NCBI GenBank assembly: GCA_016165875.1
Contig: JABBOT010000016.1
Span: 9,072,946 to 9,136,945 of the forward strand
DNA from: Acanthopleura granulata
Lineage: Eukaryota > Mollusca > Polyplacophora > Chitonida > Chitonidae
DNA length: 64,000 nt
Reading direction: 5' to 3'
Below, in pieces: positions 12,436 through 25,860 of the stretch. A program made the position numbers and the translations under genes. Position 1 is the first letter of the stretch; every line of letters begins with the position of its first letter. Below the pieces are notes generated by a model that was given only the letters and a program-made list of their open reading frames with translations, ran no database searches and was not told where the DNA came from.

Positions 12436-14601
12436 CTGGTGGAGACAGTCGTTAGAGAGGACGATCTCCAGTCATTACCAAACCAGCAGGAGGGTGAAGA
12501 GGCGGGGGTGGTCAAATTTTATTTGTCAAAGGTTTTTTAAGAGATCATCTTGACGGCTGCTTTTTTTTTTCTGTGCATTGCTGGCATGGTGTTTCATAGG
12601 CTGGGCATGAAGACCTGGCTTTGCAGCCAGCCCCGGGATGACTAAATGATGGAGTGTGTAGCTGATGCTTCTTGAATGAAATCAGCGGCCTCTGTGGAAA
12701 GAAAAATGAGTGGGAAATTCAACCGCGCGGATCTAATAGCCGATATAGTAGTTGTGCAGGTTTTGCGAATGACACTGGTGACATCTGTGGACACAAAAAC
12801 GAGTGGGAAATGCTCTGGAAATGGCATACATGGTTCAATGTCTAGGTCTGTTACTAAATATTAGGAATAAGACGGGATGTGAACATTGCGGGGGTGAGTG
12901 CTGTCACATGTGTGGGTTACACAGGTAGCCATGCAGGTAGGGAGTACCTGTATGTTCATATAAAGACAGGCTCCTCCCATTTCTCAGCACTGTTATGAAA
13001 CAAACCCACGGTTGTATACAAAGCCTCCTCACGAGAAGGAGGGGTGAGGTGGGAGGAGGGTGGGGCAGAGAGGTACATAGATGTATTCTACACCCACCAT
13101 TACCTTTAACTGAGATAGACAATGTCACCTGCCTGTTAATGACTTTCACCTTTCAAATTTTCCATGACTACAGCAGGCACATATCAGGTGAACGTGCCCT
13201 GCTGCACCCACTTGAGAATCTCCAGGCTCACAAGAGCCACATTGGACATATGATACGACCAATGTGACCCACACAGGTATGGCACATAACCTTAATCTAC
13301 GCATCAAAACCGAAATTTGTATAGTCAAGTCAATAATTGCAAGACCAGTTTCCAAAATGACGATTAACACAAACCACCAAAGAACTGAGCACCGAAGTAT
13401 ATCAACTAAAAAATTAGGAGAGATTCATGCAAAGAGTAGCAGTCGATAATTTACACTAATGACAAGAAGATACCATAAATGTTCTAGGCAGATGAATGAA
13501 TTCAGCATCCAAATGGAGTACCATGTCAGCACCACGTAGAATTACATGCTCTTGTCTTTTTTTTTTTTATTTTTTTACTTACTCTTCTAGCAGAGACAAC
13601 GGGGACCCAATGAATGCTTGGCATCATATCCGGATGCCATTTTACTGACATCAAACTATGTTCTGTTCCCAGCTCATCATAATGATGTCACAACGCAAGC
13701 CACTGGAAACATCACAGGATAAACTGATACATCATGACATTGCAGACATTGCGCTACAATCAATTTTTGACATAACGACGATTCAAGGTCATGCTTCACA
13801 TTCAAGGCAACATCTCGCAAGATAAAAAAAAAAAAAGATTCCTCTTCGCCATTCCAGAAGTATGCTGCCTATCCTAATTCGTCAACCATATCACATCTGA
13901 TAACGAACTAACTTTTAGCGCAATTTAAGCACCTTCTTTATTTTGATTTTTGAGACAAACCTATGCATTGGTTGGGTTTAACAACATCAGAATTTTATGA
14001 AAAGTGTCATTTTACGAGTTGATCTACAGAGCATAATACCCAGATAATAACCTTGCAAACACACGAAAAGTTGAATGACAGTATGTCATACACCAAAGAG
14101 ATATTATATGATCAACAACTCTGAAACACCTTCAAAACCTGTATGAAGTCCAAGTCATATTTAAATTCTCTGGAGAGGGTACAAATATACACACCTCATT
14201 GAAAAGCAAGCCTTGTTTCTTTTCTATTTTTTATTCATTTATTAGAGCAATTGCTGTTTAAGGCCATAATATACAATTGTCCCTTTATGCCCTGGTAATC
14301 GATCACTCTGGTGCATGGAGGGTATCCCAGCTGAGCCACTGACCTTTGACTAGTTATAGAGAAACTTTCACTGGCCATGTGATTCTGATATACATTCTTG
14401 CATACTACATGTATATTGGTGGAAGAAAATTCAATGTTTACCTGACAAAAACGAGGTTGCACAAGCATCATACACACAGGTGTACATGTCCTTGCACGGT
14501 AGACTGATAAAAGACAAGTGTGTATGAAAACAAAAAGTAACACATTCTAGGGTTTTTTTTTTGTATAAAAATATATGGTCTCTCAAATGGGCATACATAC
14601 T
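12436..14601. other. Mixed region, no firm gene
   Basis: A 93-bp spaced duplication (tctgtgg…aaaa(t/c)gagtgggaaat at 12691 and 12784) keeps the minus frame, reading FPLVFVSTDV and FPLIFLSTEA. A G/A-rich stretch lies at 13036-13070. A T tract lies at 13555-13576. Nothing else supported. Confidence 0.4.
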
Positions 14602-15363
14602 TGAAAGCTATATTAGTGGACATGGCGGAAGGCAAGCTATATCAGTGGACATGGCAGAAGACAAGCTATATTAGTGGACGTGGTGGAAGACAAGCCATAT
14701 TAGTGGACATGGCGGAAGACAAGCCATATTAGTGGACATGGCAGAAGACAAGCTATGTCAGTGGACATGGTGGAAGACAAGCTATGTCAGTGGACATGGT
14801 GGAAGACAAGCTATGTCAGTGGACATGGCGGAAGGCAAGCCATATTACTGGACATGGAGGAAGGCAAGCCATATGAGTGGACATAGCGGAAGACAAGCTA
14901 TATGAGTGGACATGGCAGAAGGCAAGCTATATCAGTGGACATGGTGGAAGGCAAGCTATGTCAGTGGACATGGCAGAAGGCAAGCCATATGAGTGGACAT
15001 GGAGGAAGGCAAGCCATGTGAGTGGACATAGCGGAAGACAAGCTATATGAGTGGACATGGCGGAAGGCAAGCTATATCAGTGGACATGGCGGAAGGCAAG
15101 CTATGTCAGTGGACATGGCAGAAGGCAAGCCATATGAGTGGACATGGCAGCAGGCAAGCCATATTAGTGGACATGGAGGAAGACAAGCTATATTAGTGGA
15201 CATGGCGGAAGACAAACTATATTAGTGGACATGGCGGAAGGCAAGCCATATTAATGGACATGGCGGAAAGCAAGCTATGTCAGTGGACATGGTGGAAGAC
15301 AAGCTATATTAGTGGACATGGCGGAAAGCAAGCTATATTGGTGGACATATCGGAAGACAAGCG
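14602..15363 (+). repeat. 29-bp minisatellite, about 26 copies
   Basis: Unit agtggacatggcggaagaca + agctatatt. Variants (ggcaagccatat, gtggaagac, ctatgtc) recur in blocks. The unit is not a multiple of three, so its open frames cycle through all frames and are not evidence of coding. Confidence 0.95.
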
Positions 15364-15819
15364 TTTTTGATGAGCATAATACTGCTACTGATGGAGGAAA
15401 ACTGTTTTTCACTGAATAAAAGGCTACCCATACATGAACACTGTGTTTGTGGGAGACAGGTAGACAAGCTCATTCAAACACCTATTGTCACTAAAGGCCA
15501 TACACACGAAAACCTATATCCTACAAAATTATGGGCTTTCGGCACTTTTACGGAAATCTGAAGTTCTTTTTTCTAACTAAAAATTAAGAGAAAAAAAAAT
15601 CTGAAATTGTCCAAAAGTCTAAGGATTTCCATGTCTGTTAATAAAGATTTCCCCCTTTTCCCTGAACACATGAGTGTTCACATTAGCTTCCAGGTTGTTT
15701 AATAGGCATTTATATTTCACATTTGTCAGACTGGTATCACAACTGCAGCAATTAAGCTTTCCAAGGAAAGTGTGAGGAAAAATTCAAAACTTAAAATACT
15801 CATTTTAGCACAGGACAGA

Positions 15820-15843
15820 AAAAAAAAAAAAAAAAAAAAAAAA
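15820..15843 (+). repeat. Poly-A tract
   Basis: Run of about 24 A with no recognisable retroelement before it. Confidence 0.9.
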
Positions 15844-15935
15844 GCTGTGGTAGAGCGATCTTTCTGGTACAGTGTTTTAATGCCTAACTACATAAACATA
15901 TTCAGACTTGTGGTAGATTTCTATCATGGACAGGG

Positions 15936-16322
15936 TCCTCATCCTTGTATATCAGACCAACACGCACACAGGCAAAAAGGAACCACACAGCTACACATAC
16001 ACATCCTCACCCTTGTATATCAGACCAACACACACACACAGGCAAAAAGGAACCACACAGCTACACATACACATCCTCACCCTTGTATATCAGACCAACA
16101 CGCACACAGGCAAAAAGGAACCACCCATATACATACACATCCTCATCCTTGTATATCAGACCAACACGCACACAGGCAAAAAGGAACCACACAGCTATAC
16201 ATACACATCCTCACCCTTGTATATCAGACCAACACACACACAGGCAAAAAGGAACCGTATCCTTGTATATCAGACCAACACACACACAGGCAAAAAGGAA
16301 CCACACAGCTATACATATACAT
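15936..16322 (+). repeat. ~68-bp minisatellite, six units
   Basis: Units start cttgtatatcagaccaacac at 15944, 16012, 16082, 16148, 16216 and 16262, i.e. spacings 68, 70, 66, 68 and 46. The differences come from CA-dinucleotide changes and one internal deletion. All three plus-strand frames stay open, which explains the overlapping 128-195-codon frames here. Confidence 0.95.
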
Positions 16323-16884
16323 CAAGCTTGATATGTTCATGGACAGTCAGTATAAGTAAATGTGTCTCTTGTGTGTGACTGTGCATTAGTGCATGAGTGT
16401 GAACGCATTCATCATTCTTTAACACATGTAAGTTTCTCCATCAGAAATCTAATCCAAGACAGATGTAGCTCATTATTCTATCTGGACAAGTAATGGCATA
16501 TATCTCATGGTAGATATTCTTTTCTTTCTAAATTATTATTATTTTTTTTCCTTTGAAGAGGTTTACATCTCTCTTATGGTGACTATGATAGCCCAAGCAG
16601 TGAAATCTAGTTTCATCTTCAAGATGTATATGTCTGCATGTCTAATTTACATAGAAATTTTTTTATTTCGATGAATCAATACTGTATGTATATATATACA
16701 CAACAAAATTTTTCAACCTGTTTGACCAGGACCAAGAGGCTAAAGTGACCACATGGTGTAAAGTATCACACTTCAACCTGCCTATATAAGCAGCACAGGC
16801 CATCTTAACTTCTTATCTTCCATGTACATCTTGTTTGAGTTCACAATGATGGGCTACAATGGTTGTATGTATGCCATAGACTTG

Positions 16885-17465
16885 ATCAGGATTGATAAGG
16901 GTGGATCAGGGATGGTCAGGATCGATCAGGGTGGCCAGGATCACACAGAGATGGTCAAGGTGGATCACAATCAATCAGAGATGATCAGGATTGTTTAGGG
17001 ATGATCAGGATGGTCAGGATCAGACAGGGATGGTCATGATTGATCTGGGATGGTTACGGTGGATAAGGGTGAATCAAGTATGGTCAGAATCATACAAGGA
17101 TGGTTAGGATTGATAAAGGATGGTCAGGATCAGACAGCAATGGTCAGGATTGCTCAGGGATGGTCAGGGTGGATCAGGTTCAGACAGGGATGGTCAGGAT
17201 TAATGAAAGATGATCAGGATTGCCCAGGAATGGCCAGGATTGATGAGGGATGTTCGTGACTGTTTGGAGGCAATCAGGGATGATCAGGATCAGACAAGGT
17301 CGGTCAGGAGCAGACAGGGTTGGTCAGGATCGGACAGGGATGGTCAGGATCGGACACGGAGGGTCAGGAGCGGACAGGGATGATCAGGGATGGTCAGGAT
17401 TGAACAGCATCGGCCAGCATTGGTCAAGGATGCATCAATGTTGGACATGGTCGATCAGGGTTGTT
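16885..17465 (+). repeat. ~20-bp degenerate minisatellite (ggatggtcaggat type)
   Basis: About 28 imperfect units alternating gggatggtcaggat with gatcag/gacag linkers. Confidence 0.9.
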
Positions 17466-20400
17466 ACATCACTGGCCCATCCTGTGATGGATCCAGTGTA
17501 GACTAATTTTAAGTGCTGCCTCACAAGAGCACTATGTAGCACACACTTCACATGACACTCAAAGTAAAATAAATGAATAAATACATAAAGTCAATAAGGA
17601 AATAAGGTCAATAAATGAATAAATATATAGTCATTTATACTCAATAAGGAGTGTCACATTTCCTGTGAGAACTTAACCTATCTGCTTCATCATAAGATGG
17701 TTATGAATTCAGACATAAGAAAAATGGGATGTCTTCCACTGGCAGGTTATTTCCTTTTGACAATATCATATTTTCATATATATGTACTACACATAATGAA
17801 ATGTTTCACAGTGAGTTTCAAACCAAGCCTGTTTTAAGCCATTTTGAACAGGTGTTGCCAACAGTAAAATAATGTGTAGGTGGAGAGCTTTGCATTACCA
17901 GAACTATCTGCTTTCAAAAACACAAGTGAAAAAAAAGAAAGAAAAAAAAAAAAGTCCCGCTCATAAATTCACAGAATGTAAACCCAGCAGTCACTGAAAT
18001 GCATTGATTTTAATTCAATATGTGCATATGTGTAGATGCTGGCAGTTTGCCGACACTCCCACATGATAACGTTCATGTATTAAAATGCATGTACCTACAT
18101 AATCACACAACACAACACACATCACAAGACCAATTCACGAAAGCTGCTACACCCCTAATGCTCGAGATACCTTGTCGGGTCAATGCCCCAGGTTAGGATG
18201 TAGGATATCAAAAATCTGAGCAAGTGACCAACAGAGTGACTGTAACAGCTTACATACAGACTTCACTACACCTGACACATTCATAAAATATGGCGTTTTG
18301 TAAGATGACTCTGTCAACCCACACTTGCCTGGTGTCATACACATCTCCCTCGCTATAAAACACTTCATTACAGCAAGCAATTCACTGTAACACGGTCACA
18401 GATATGCCCCCCCACTCCCCAACCAAATATTTCCGAAAGTTGTTGAAGCATAGTTTTAAAAGTTTTCCGTGAAGAAAACCTTTAGATTTTATATTTTCTT
18501 TGCCTTCAGATCAAAAGTTTGGTCATCATGTAATTATTAAGTAAACATCATGCAGGTATACAACATCCAACAGAATATCACTGTGTCTGCCCCTATATCA
18601 TAGAAGATACAGGCTATCAGTGGCAAACAAACTTCACAAAGAACGCTTAACACTAACATAACATGCTGGACAGATTTGTCCCCCGGCCAACATGTGCCAA
18701 GACAACTGACTGGTCTTCAATGCACGTAACAAGGCCACACATAAGCGTCGTAGACCAATTGTCGTTGCCAAAGCTCTATGAACAGTGAGAGCAGGCAAAT
18801 TTACAAAATCTATGTTCAAGACTGGGTTTGAACCCTCACCTCTCCTGTTCTTGTGACTGAAAGGAGAACACAATTGACCAGGGCCCAATCCCAAACTAAA
18901 TATAGTTTTGGAAATACTCCAAGAAAGTCATAAGCACAAAGTATATAAACTGTCCAATGGTTTCACACAGAAGGAATTAAACTATACTGATAGGTCACAC
19001 ACTCACCACATTTTTCAAAAATGTAATTTATATAAAGGCCATGAATGTGTATGGGTATATACAATTCGCCTTTATGGTGATGAGACTGCAACCATAAGTC
19101 AGGAAATTTGTCAGGCGTCAAGCTGGAAAAAGGCTGGCAATTTACTGAGAAAAAAAGAACAAAATAACACCTGCACCTACCTGACTGCTGTACCACATGT
19201 GACACCTCAGTCAAACAAGACAAATATCTCAAAACTATCGAAGACATCTCCAGTAAATATGTTTTCTCCTTTTACCCCTATTTTTTACACATTGTTTGCG
19301 AAGCAGTGCAGATGTGTGTATACATGTACATTACTTATACACAGTGTGACACGTAGATAATCAAATAAAAAAAATATACACAAAAGCATTCCGAGCCATA
19401 ACACTGGGTTTACAACAGAAAGATAAAAGTAAGAACAAGACATTGTGATCAGATCTGATGATGACAGTAAAAAATGATGAACTACTGCTGTAGTAACTCC
19501 ACACAAACACAAAATGTGTACACCTGTAACATTACCTGTCAGGTTAACGAGGGGTAAAAAAGTCCAACATGGAGAAATAAAGTCCGCACATCAAAATAGC
19601 CTGGTCAGTCTTAAGATGTGGTTACACAGACAGTCCCTTCGACCTGTGGGCTACAACTCGTGTGTACTGCTAACATGTGCATGTACACTGCATGTAGTCA
19701 CCATAAGATTCCATGCATAAGCTGTGCTACAGGTACTACATCACAAGCATGTACCTGAAGACAGGTGAGCTCTGCCTAATGCTGCCACGTACATGGAGGA
19801 TAGGTATTGTAATGCTCATAATACCCCAGCCACCTGCAGTTCCTACTCCCGTGCGTCTGTCACTCTGTTGGCTTCATAAGCTTGGAGCTCGTTACACACA
19901 AGCAGCCCAGCCTCTAGGTGTACAAATGAAGTCTCCATTCAACCCCTATCCCTCAGCCACATGTGTTCATTTTACAAAATATCCCCATTCATGCCCGTTA
20001 GCTCCGCCCCCCACTCCCTCCCCCACAACCTTTCTGGAGCAGTGTCCCGCCCACTTGTTCATATTCATGCTCTGGCCAACCACAGAGAAGCTGGGCTCTC
20101 CTGCCATTCTTCTGGTGCTGTACTTGAACCTGATGCTGGAAATGGATGAGGTTCTAGATGTAGGTGGTGTGTTAGTTTGCATGCCGATATTTGGGTTTAT
20201 TCATTTCCTACGTGTAGCTTGAAATAGAGGTCAATGTCATAAATCTAAAGTTCCATTGGAATGGATAGTGAAGATGGGGCGGGGGGGGGATCAGGGGGTG
20301 GACAGGGAGGAGGGAAAGGGATGGACTGAAGCGAGCTCTCTGTGAAGTCTGAAAACCATAATTCATATCCAAAATGTAGTAGCTCAATTTTGATCGGACC

Positions 20401-20567
20401 ATAAAACACAAACTTGCCGAATGTTAAGGTTTCATAAAAACTTTTCAATTATATTTTTCCATTCCACAGATACATGTTCATAAACTCAAAAGATAAAGTT
20501 AATGGGAATTTATTGCAAATCGTGTAAAATTTCTCCCAAATGCAATCGTTTTTTACAGAACAGTGTT
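17466..20567. other. No firm gene; GC-box patch near 20.0 kb
   Basis: Around 19990-20060 there are gctccgccccccactccctc and cccgcccactt (GC-box-like). Open frames on both strands cross it but none is recognised. A G tract (20278-20289) follows. The SINE-like B copy lies at 18690-18900. Confidence 0.35.
18690..18900 (-). mobile_element. SINE-like family B copy
   Basis: Inverted, it reads gagggttcaaacccag (B-box-like), then ttgcctgctctcactgttc and gagctttggcaacgac. The same order occurs at 34165-34300 on the plus strand. Confidence 0.45.
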
Positions 20568-20715
20568 ATATGCCATAAAATATGATTTTTGGTACTGAAA
20601 CTTATAATTGTATGTTTCCAGTAGGATATCATCCAAGCTTCCACACAAACCTCAAAGCATCTCTATACAACGAACAGAGCTTTGAGATTCAGAATCCGGG
20701 CAAAATGATCAGATC
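20568..20715 (-). mobile_element. MITE family C, degenerate copy
   Basis: Reverse-strand copy with ataaaatatgatttttggta, gtttccagtaggatatcatc, cacacaaacctcaaagc and attcagaatccgggcaaaat blocks. A shorter stretch of the same kind lies at 24478-24545. Confidence 0.4.
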
Positions 20716-20912
20716 AGCCACGGGTCATTCAAAGAAATTCACCAGTCACTCATTTCACTCTACAAAACGCTTACACCTGCCCTTAAGTTAACAACAGTGC
20801 AGGTGTGTTTTCTTTCATCCATCGTCAGACAAAACACTCTTGAGAGACATACACGTCTGAATCTTTCAGCAGATGCTATATGTGTGTGATGTCTCAACAG
20901 TAGGGAGAGCGC

Positions 20913-20999
20913 CATGACGTAACAGTGACAATCTGATGCAACAATGATACCGTCACAAAGGATTATTGAGACAATGGTATCAATAACATTATGACGTCA
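20913..20999. promoter_or_regulatory. Two CRE-like sites and a 7-bp inverted repeat
   Basis: TGACGTAA (20913-20920) and the palindrome ATGACGTCAT (20991-21000). Between them TTATTGA and TCAATAA form a perfect 7-bp inverted repeat with a 10-nt loop (20963-20986). Confidence 0.25.
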
Positions 21000-21689
21000 T
21001 CATTCCCAGATCACTGCTCTGTAATTCAAAGCTCTTCGACCAGACAGGATATTACTGTTGAAGCCTTTTTGTTCTGTAAGAAACACGTCAGCCTATATAG
21101 TTTTGAGGGTCTTCTGCAGGATAAATCTGTTACAAAGTAACTGAGAGAAAGGATACGAAACTGTACTGAGGTCATTAACCCTCATATTGGGGCTTACTGA
21201 CCCAATATAGCATTGTATCCTGTCACTCAGTAACCGTGCAACTAATGATATTCTCCAGTCAATTTGTCCCCTGAACAATACTGGTTTTTGCAGGTCTGTA
21301 TCCGGTGCCTGACTGCCATAGTGTTGCTGATACAGGTATGAACAAAGTGGGGAAGATTGTCAGCAGGCATCTGATCTGCGAGCATCGTACAGGTTGACCT
21401 TTGTGCTCTCAATCTGCAATTCTCACAGCTGCTGTATAACCTCTAGTGACTCATTCTTGAGTGTGGCATTAAACACGAATCATGCAAATATAAATAAATA
21501 AATTCAATCACATCTTCGTGCCTACTGAAATTTGTATGTGATATCTGGATTACTGCTGAAGGACGACACAACAGCTTTTTGCCAACGTCTGTATATAGAC
21601 ATAAATGGTTTCTGATTTCCTAATGTACATGATTCCATGCAGTGATCATCCCATTCTTCTGAATCAGCTTACAAGGCAGCAGGGGATTT

Positions 21690-21995
21690 CTCAGGTGTCA
21701 AGGGACAAGGAATGTCAGGTATATGTATGTATCAGGTGGCAATTCAGGGCTTGTCAGGTGTATGGTGGCAAACAATGGGTATGTCAGAAGTCATGAGAGA
21801 ACTACAAGCATGGGTTTGTCAGATATTAGGAGGCAGTTAAAGGTTGGTCAGCTACCAAGAGGCAATCAAAAACTTGTCAGGTGGCAATTACGGGCTTCTC
21901 ATATGGCAACTGAGGCTTAATCTGTCTGAGACACGTAGCAATCAAGGGTCTGTCAACTGGCAATTAATGGCCTTTCAGGTGGCAGATGGCTAGGG
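21690..21995 (+). repeat. Degenerate ~30-bp repeat (gtcaggtggcaattaagggc type)
   Basis: About ten loose units with cttgtcaggt and ggcaat cores, directly before the 20-bp array. The two units share little sequence. Confidence 0.7.
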
Positions 21996-22014
21996 TATGT
22001 CAGATGACAAGAAT

Positions 22015-23315
22015 AATTGTAATCTGGGAAGGATAGCTGTAATCTGGGAAGGATAATAGTAATCTGAGAGAGACAGCTGTAATTTGGGAAGAATAATTGT
22101 AATTTGGGAGGATAGCTCTCAGAAGGCTAGCCGTAATCTGGGAAGGATAACTGTAACCTGGGAAGGCTAGCCGGAATCAAGGAAGGATAGCTGTACTCTG
22201 GGAAGGATAATTGTAATCTTGGAAGGATAACTGTACCCTGGGAAAAAAAAGGATAGCTGTAATCTGGGAAGGATAATTGTAACCTGGGAAGGATAGCTGT
22301 AATCTGGAAAGGCCAGCTGTAATCAGGGAAGAAAAGCTGTAAAAGGATAATTGTAATTTGGGAAGGATAATTGTAATCTAGGAAGGATAGCTGTAATTGG
22401 GGAAGCATAACTGTAATCTGGGAAGGCTAGCTGTAATCAGGGAAGGATAGCTGTAATCAGGGAAGGAAAATTGTAATCTGGGAAGGACAGCTGTAATCTG
22501 GATAGGATAGCTGTAATCTGGGAAGGATAATAGTAATCTGAGAGAGATAGCTGTAATCTGGAAAGGATAATAGTAATCTGGCCAGGACAGCTCTCGGAAG
22601 GTTAGCTGTAATCTGGGAAGGATAGCTGTAATTGGGGAAGCATAACTGTTATCTGGGAAGGCTAGCTGTAATCAGGGAAGGAAAGCTGTACACTGGGAAG
22701 GATAGCTGTAATCTGGGGAGGATAGCTGTAATCTGGGAAGGATAAGTGTAATCTTGGAAGGACAACAGTAATCTGGGAAGGCTAACTGTAATCAGGGAAG
22801 GCTAGCTGTAATCTGGGAAGGATAACTGTAGTCTAGGAAAAAGGATACCTGTAATCTGGGAAGGATAATTGTAACCTAGGAAGGGTAGCTGTAATCTGGG
22901 AAGGAAAGCTATAATCTCGGAAGGTGAATTGTAAACTGGGAAGGCCAGCTGTAATCTGGGAAGGATAGCTGTAATCTGGGAAGGATAACTGTGCTCTGGG
23001 AAAAAGGATGGATGTAATCTGGGAAGGATAATTGTAATCTGGGAAGGATAGCTGTTATCTGGGATAGATAGCTGTAATCTGGGAAGCATAACTGTAATCT
23101 AGGAAGGATAGCTGTAATCAGGGAAGGAAAGCTGTTAATTGGGAAGGATAGTTGTAATCTGGGAAGGATAATTGTAATCTGGGAAAAAAGGATAGCTGTA
23201 ATCTGGGAAGAATAGCTGTAATCTGGGAAGGATAACTGTACTCTGGGAAGGAAAATTGTAATCTGGGAGGATAGCTGTAATCTGGGAAGGACAGATGTAA
23301 TTTTGGAAGGTTAAT
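22015..23315 (+). repeat. 20-bp minisatellite, about 1.3 kb
   Basis: Over 60 units of ctgtaatctgggaaggatag. Variants (aggataattg, ggaaggctag, cagggaagga) recur at distant points, and an A-rich insert (gggaaaaaaggatagc type) appears several times, suggesting block duplication. Minus-strand frames reading LPRLQLSFPDYSYP arise because 60 bp equals 20 codons. Confidence 0.97.
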
Positions 23316-25054
23316 TGTCAGGTCAAAAGGGTTTTGTCAAGTGGTAAGGGCGATGTCTTCAGCACCCCTCAAGCTTGGTTTTTTTGCTGGTATTTTTTTT
23401 CTCCCCAAGGGTTCAAGCTTTTCATTGATACTTGACAATTAAATGGAAACATTCCTAAGTACAAATTAAGACATGACCTGAGCACACAAAATAAATGAAA
23501 CAACTATTGCCTTAATACATGTCTCCAACAAGGTATTCCATCTAGACATGGGGCAGCATCGGGAAACAGAGGTCAAGGTTTCAACATAATTAACAAATCA
23601 AACAAGTACTTCTCCAGTCCAGCAGTTTATACAGTATATCTTTGAAGACGATGTTGGTGAAAACATACTTCATACACATTTAACAATGATGTCATGAAGG
23701 CATGACTGGTGTCTGAGGACATAACTGACAGTATAATGACGTAGTACCTACGGTGACACCATGACACAGACCACTCCTTAAATACTCCACAATTTAAACA
23801 GCTGATATGTGATGCAGTTCTCAAATTGTATTCCTATTGATTTTGCCATGCATTATGCTTTATACCTCACACACTGGCCTTATCTGTGTACTGCTTGAAA
23901 AATCTCTCCCATGTTATTTGTATATACAATTAAAGGCAAGAATGCTAAGTCTAGGAATCTATAAACATGTGTGAATATATGTACATGAACTTAATCTACT
24001 GGGAAGCCAACTAAATTGTACACAAGTCTATACATTTTCTTGTTAAATGGTTTTAAAAAATAGCACTGTTTTCTATACAATCTAATTTGACCACGCTTTT
24101 CGACATCACCTCCTTCATGTTTTTTGCCCGTGAAATGTCAGACATTTTATCTTTTAACAGTGCCACTCACTTAAGGACCCGATTGAAAACAACATCAACT
24201 TCTTATACTTGTTTTGTTGCCATGATTTTTTTTTCCCTTTTCACATGAATTTGGTTATGGCTCTGCAGAATTTCAGTTTTTGCTTTTCTTCTGTTCCTAA
24301 CAGTTTGGTTTAAAAACTGAGACAGCTAGTCACAGAGATTGCCCACTGATCTGGTTGGAACAGGTATACTACTTGTCATCTTGCAGAAGTCTGTTTCCCC
24401 TATCACTCTTAACAGGCAAACAAGTATATTAGAACCTAAAGTTTCACCTCAAAAAGGTGCAGCTTTAGAGACTTATAAGTACCATAAAATATTACTTTTG
24501 GTGTTGAAACATATTTTTTTCTTCCATTAAGACATCATCCTACCTCCCATTAAACAGAAATCAAAACACCTTTTCGAAGATCAAGACAGCTGTCAGGATC
24601 AGGCACAATGTGCATGTTATCCATGCGCCAAATTTTATGTGCGCTTGTGAATTATGCTGTAGTCGACAATTTTTCAGTTCATTGATGATGAGAGTTCTTC
24701 TCAAATTTCAAAGCGCAACTGAGCTACATATTTGAATTTCGACACCATACCTACTAAAACGGTACATGACTTGGATAATGACTTTATTCATCCACCTAGA
24801 ACTTACATTGTGCCTTTTCGCCATCACTGAAAACAGTAGACTGCTTCTCTTTGCATGAATTTTCATATGAATATATTTTCATAGTTCTTTGGTGGTTTGC
24901 GTTATTTGTCGTTTTTGGAAACTGGTCTTGTGATTATTGACCCGGAGCGCTCATTTTGGTTGACAACTGGTATACGATATGGTATACAATATGGTATTTC
25001 GGTTTTGACTCCTTGGTTTATAATGTACATATACATATACTGTGTCTTCTTTCG
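23316..25054. other. No supported gene
   Basis: A short family-C MITE fragment at 24478-24545 and the decayed start of repeat F near 24640. The rest is blank. Confidence 0.4.
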
Positions 25055-25200
25055 GCAGAGACTGATGTGGATGAAGTGCTGCCGCCACTGGAACATCATG
25101 CCAAAGACACCCGACATGACACCCCACTCAGTCACATTATACTGACACCCAGCCAACTAGTCTCGTTTCCTTACTCTCTAACCTCTTATTGCTGAGGCAC
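25055..25200 (+). mobile_element. Dispersed repeat F, copy 1
   Basis: Shares an ordered ~140-bp stretch with 38085-38250: gaagtgctgccgccactgga, catcatgccaaagacacc, cgacatgacaccccactcag, actgacacccagccaacta and gtttccttactctctaacct. It is translatable (EVLPPLEHHA…DT) in both copies, but that may be shared descent rather than selection. A degraded acaatttttcagtt block precedes both at a distance. Confidence 0.5.
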
Positions 25201-25274
25201 AATGAAAGGCATTTACCTCAAAGTATTGTGACAGAGTGTAGCTGTCTCAGGTGTTAGTCCACAGACTGCTATTA

Positions 25275-25530
25275 CTACACCATCCCATTTGTGTACAAAC
25301 CACCAACCGCCTCCATCACCTGTAGACATATCCCATCTGCTACTGGATATAATTCCAGCCTTGAATACTGCCAACGAACATTTGACAGCTGTTATTTCCA
25401 GAATGACTTACCTGTCCATTTACAGCTAGACAGCAACTATGTACATATCTATTTCAATGTCAGATATACTGGATTTACCTCAACATTTATATTGTGGAAA
25501 GATTATAATTTAGACAATAACGATCAATAA
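25275..25530 (+). CDS. Candidate terminal exon, Cys-containing, unknown protein
   Basis: Acceptor-like gttagtccacag, then an open frame CYYYTIPFVYKPPTASITC … SSLEYCQRTFDSCYFQ … YTGFTSTFILWKDYN to a TAA at 25530. Four cysteines and alternating aromatic/polar residues suggest an extracellular fold. A minus-strand donor-like GACAG|GTAAGT also lies across it (25405), so strand is uncertain. Open frames of this length are expected by chance in this window. Confidence 0.2.
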
Positions 25531-25774
25531 CTGAAGACACATATTAGGAATTGCTTCTCCAATTATGGACTGTTCCATGGGACATTATGACCAATGTAAT
25601 TCATATTTTAAGTATTTGTTAATACTTTGCAAAATTAAGTCCCTTTGCAAACTTGTCATATTGCAAACTTTTCTCTTTATCACATCCTTTGTTGTACTTC
25701 AGCTAAATTTTAGTTTTTTTCTATGAGATACATTCTGCTTGATGTTGATCGACTCATTCATCCTCATTACATGG

Positions 25775-25860
25775 TTACTTAAAGATTCATTTTTGTGAAG
25801 TTTGATTAATTTCTTCTCAGAAAACTTATGCCTTGGCATCAAGCATATGATTTAAATTCC
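25775..25860 (+). mobile_element. Dispersed repeat D (two copies)
   Basis: gttacttaaagattcatttt, gtgaagtttgattaatttct, cagaaaacttatgccttggc and atcaagcatatgatttaa match 10150-10235 in order. A weaker relative lies near 11690-11760. Class unknown. Confidence 0.4.

Noticed and set aside
15772..16378. Overlapping plus-strand frames of 128-195 codons
   Set aside because: All three frames are open because the 68-bp unit lacks stops. They reflect repeat structure, not coding.
19713..20222. 169-codon plus-strand frame
   Set aside because: No recognised family. It crosses GC-box-like DNA with competing open frames on both strands, and no splice structure was clear.
22127..23089. Minus-strand LPRLQLSFPDYS frames
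   Set aside because: The 20-bp minisatellite closes on itself every 60 bp. Frames end wherever unit length varies.
25405..25415. Minus-strand donor GACAG|GTAAGT
   Set aside because: The upstream minus-strand frame is open for only about 13 codons, so no exon could be supported.
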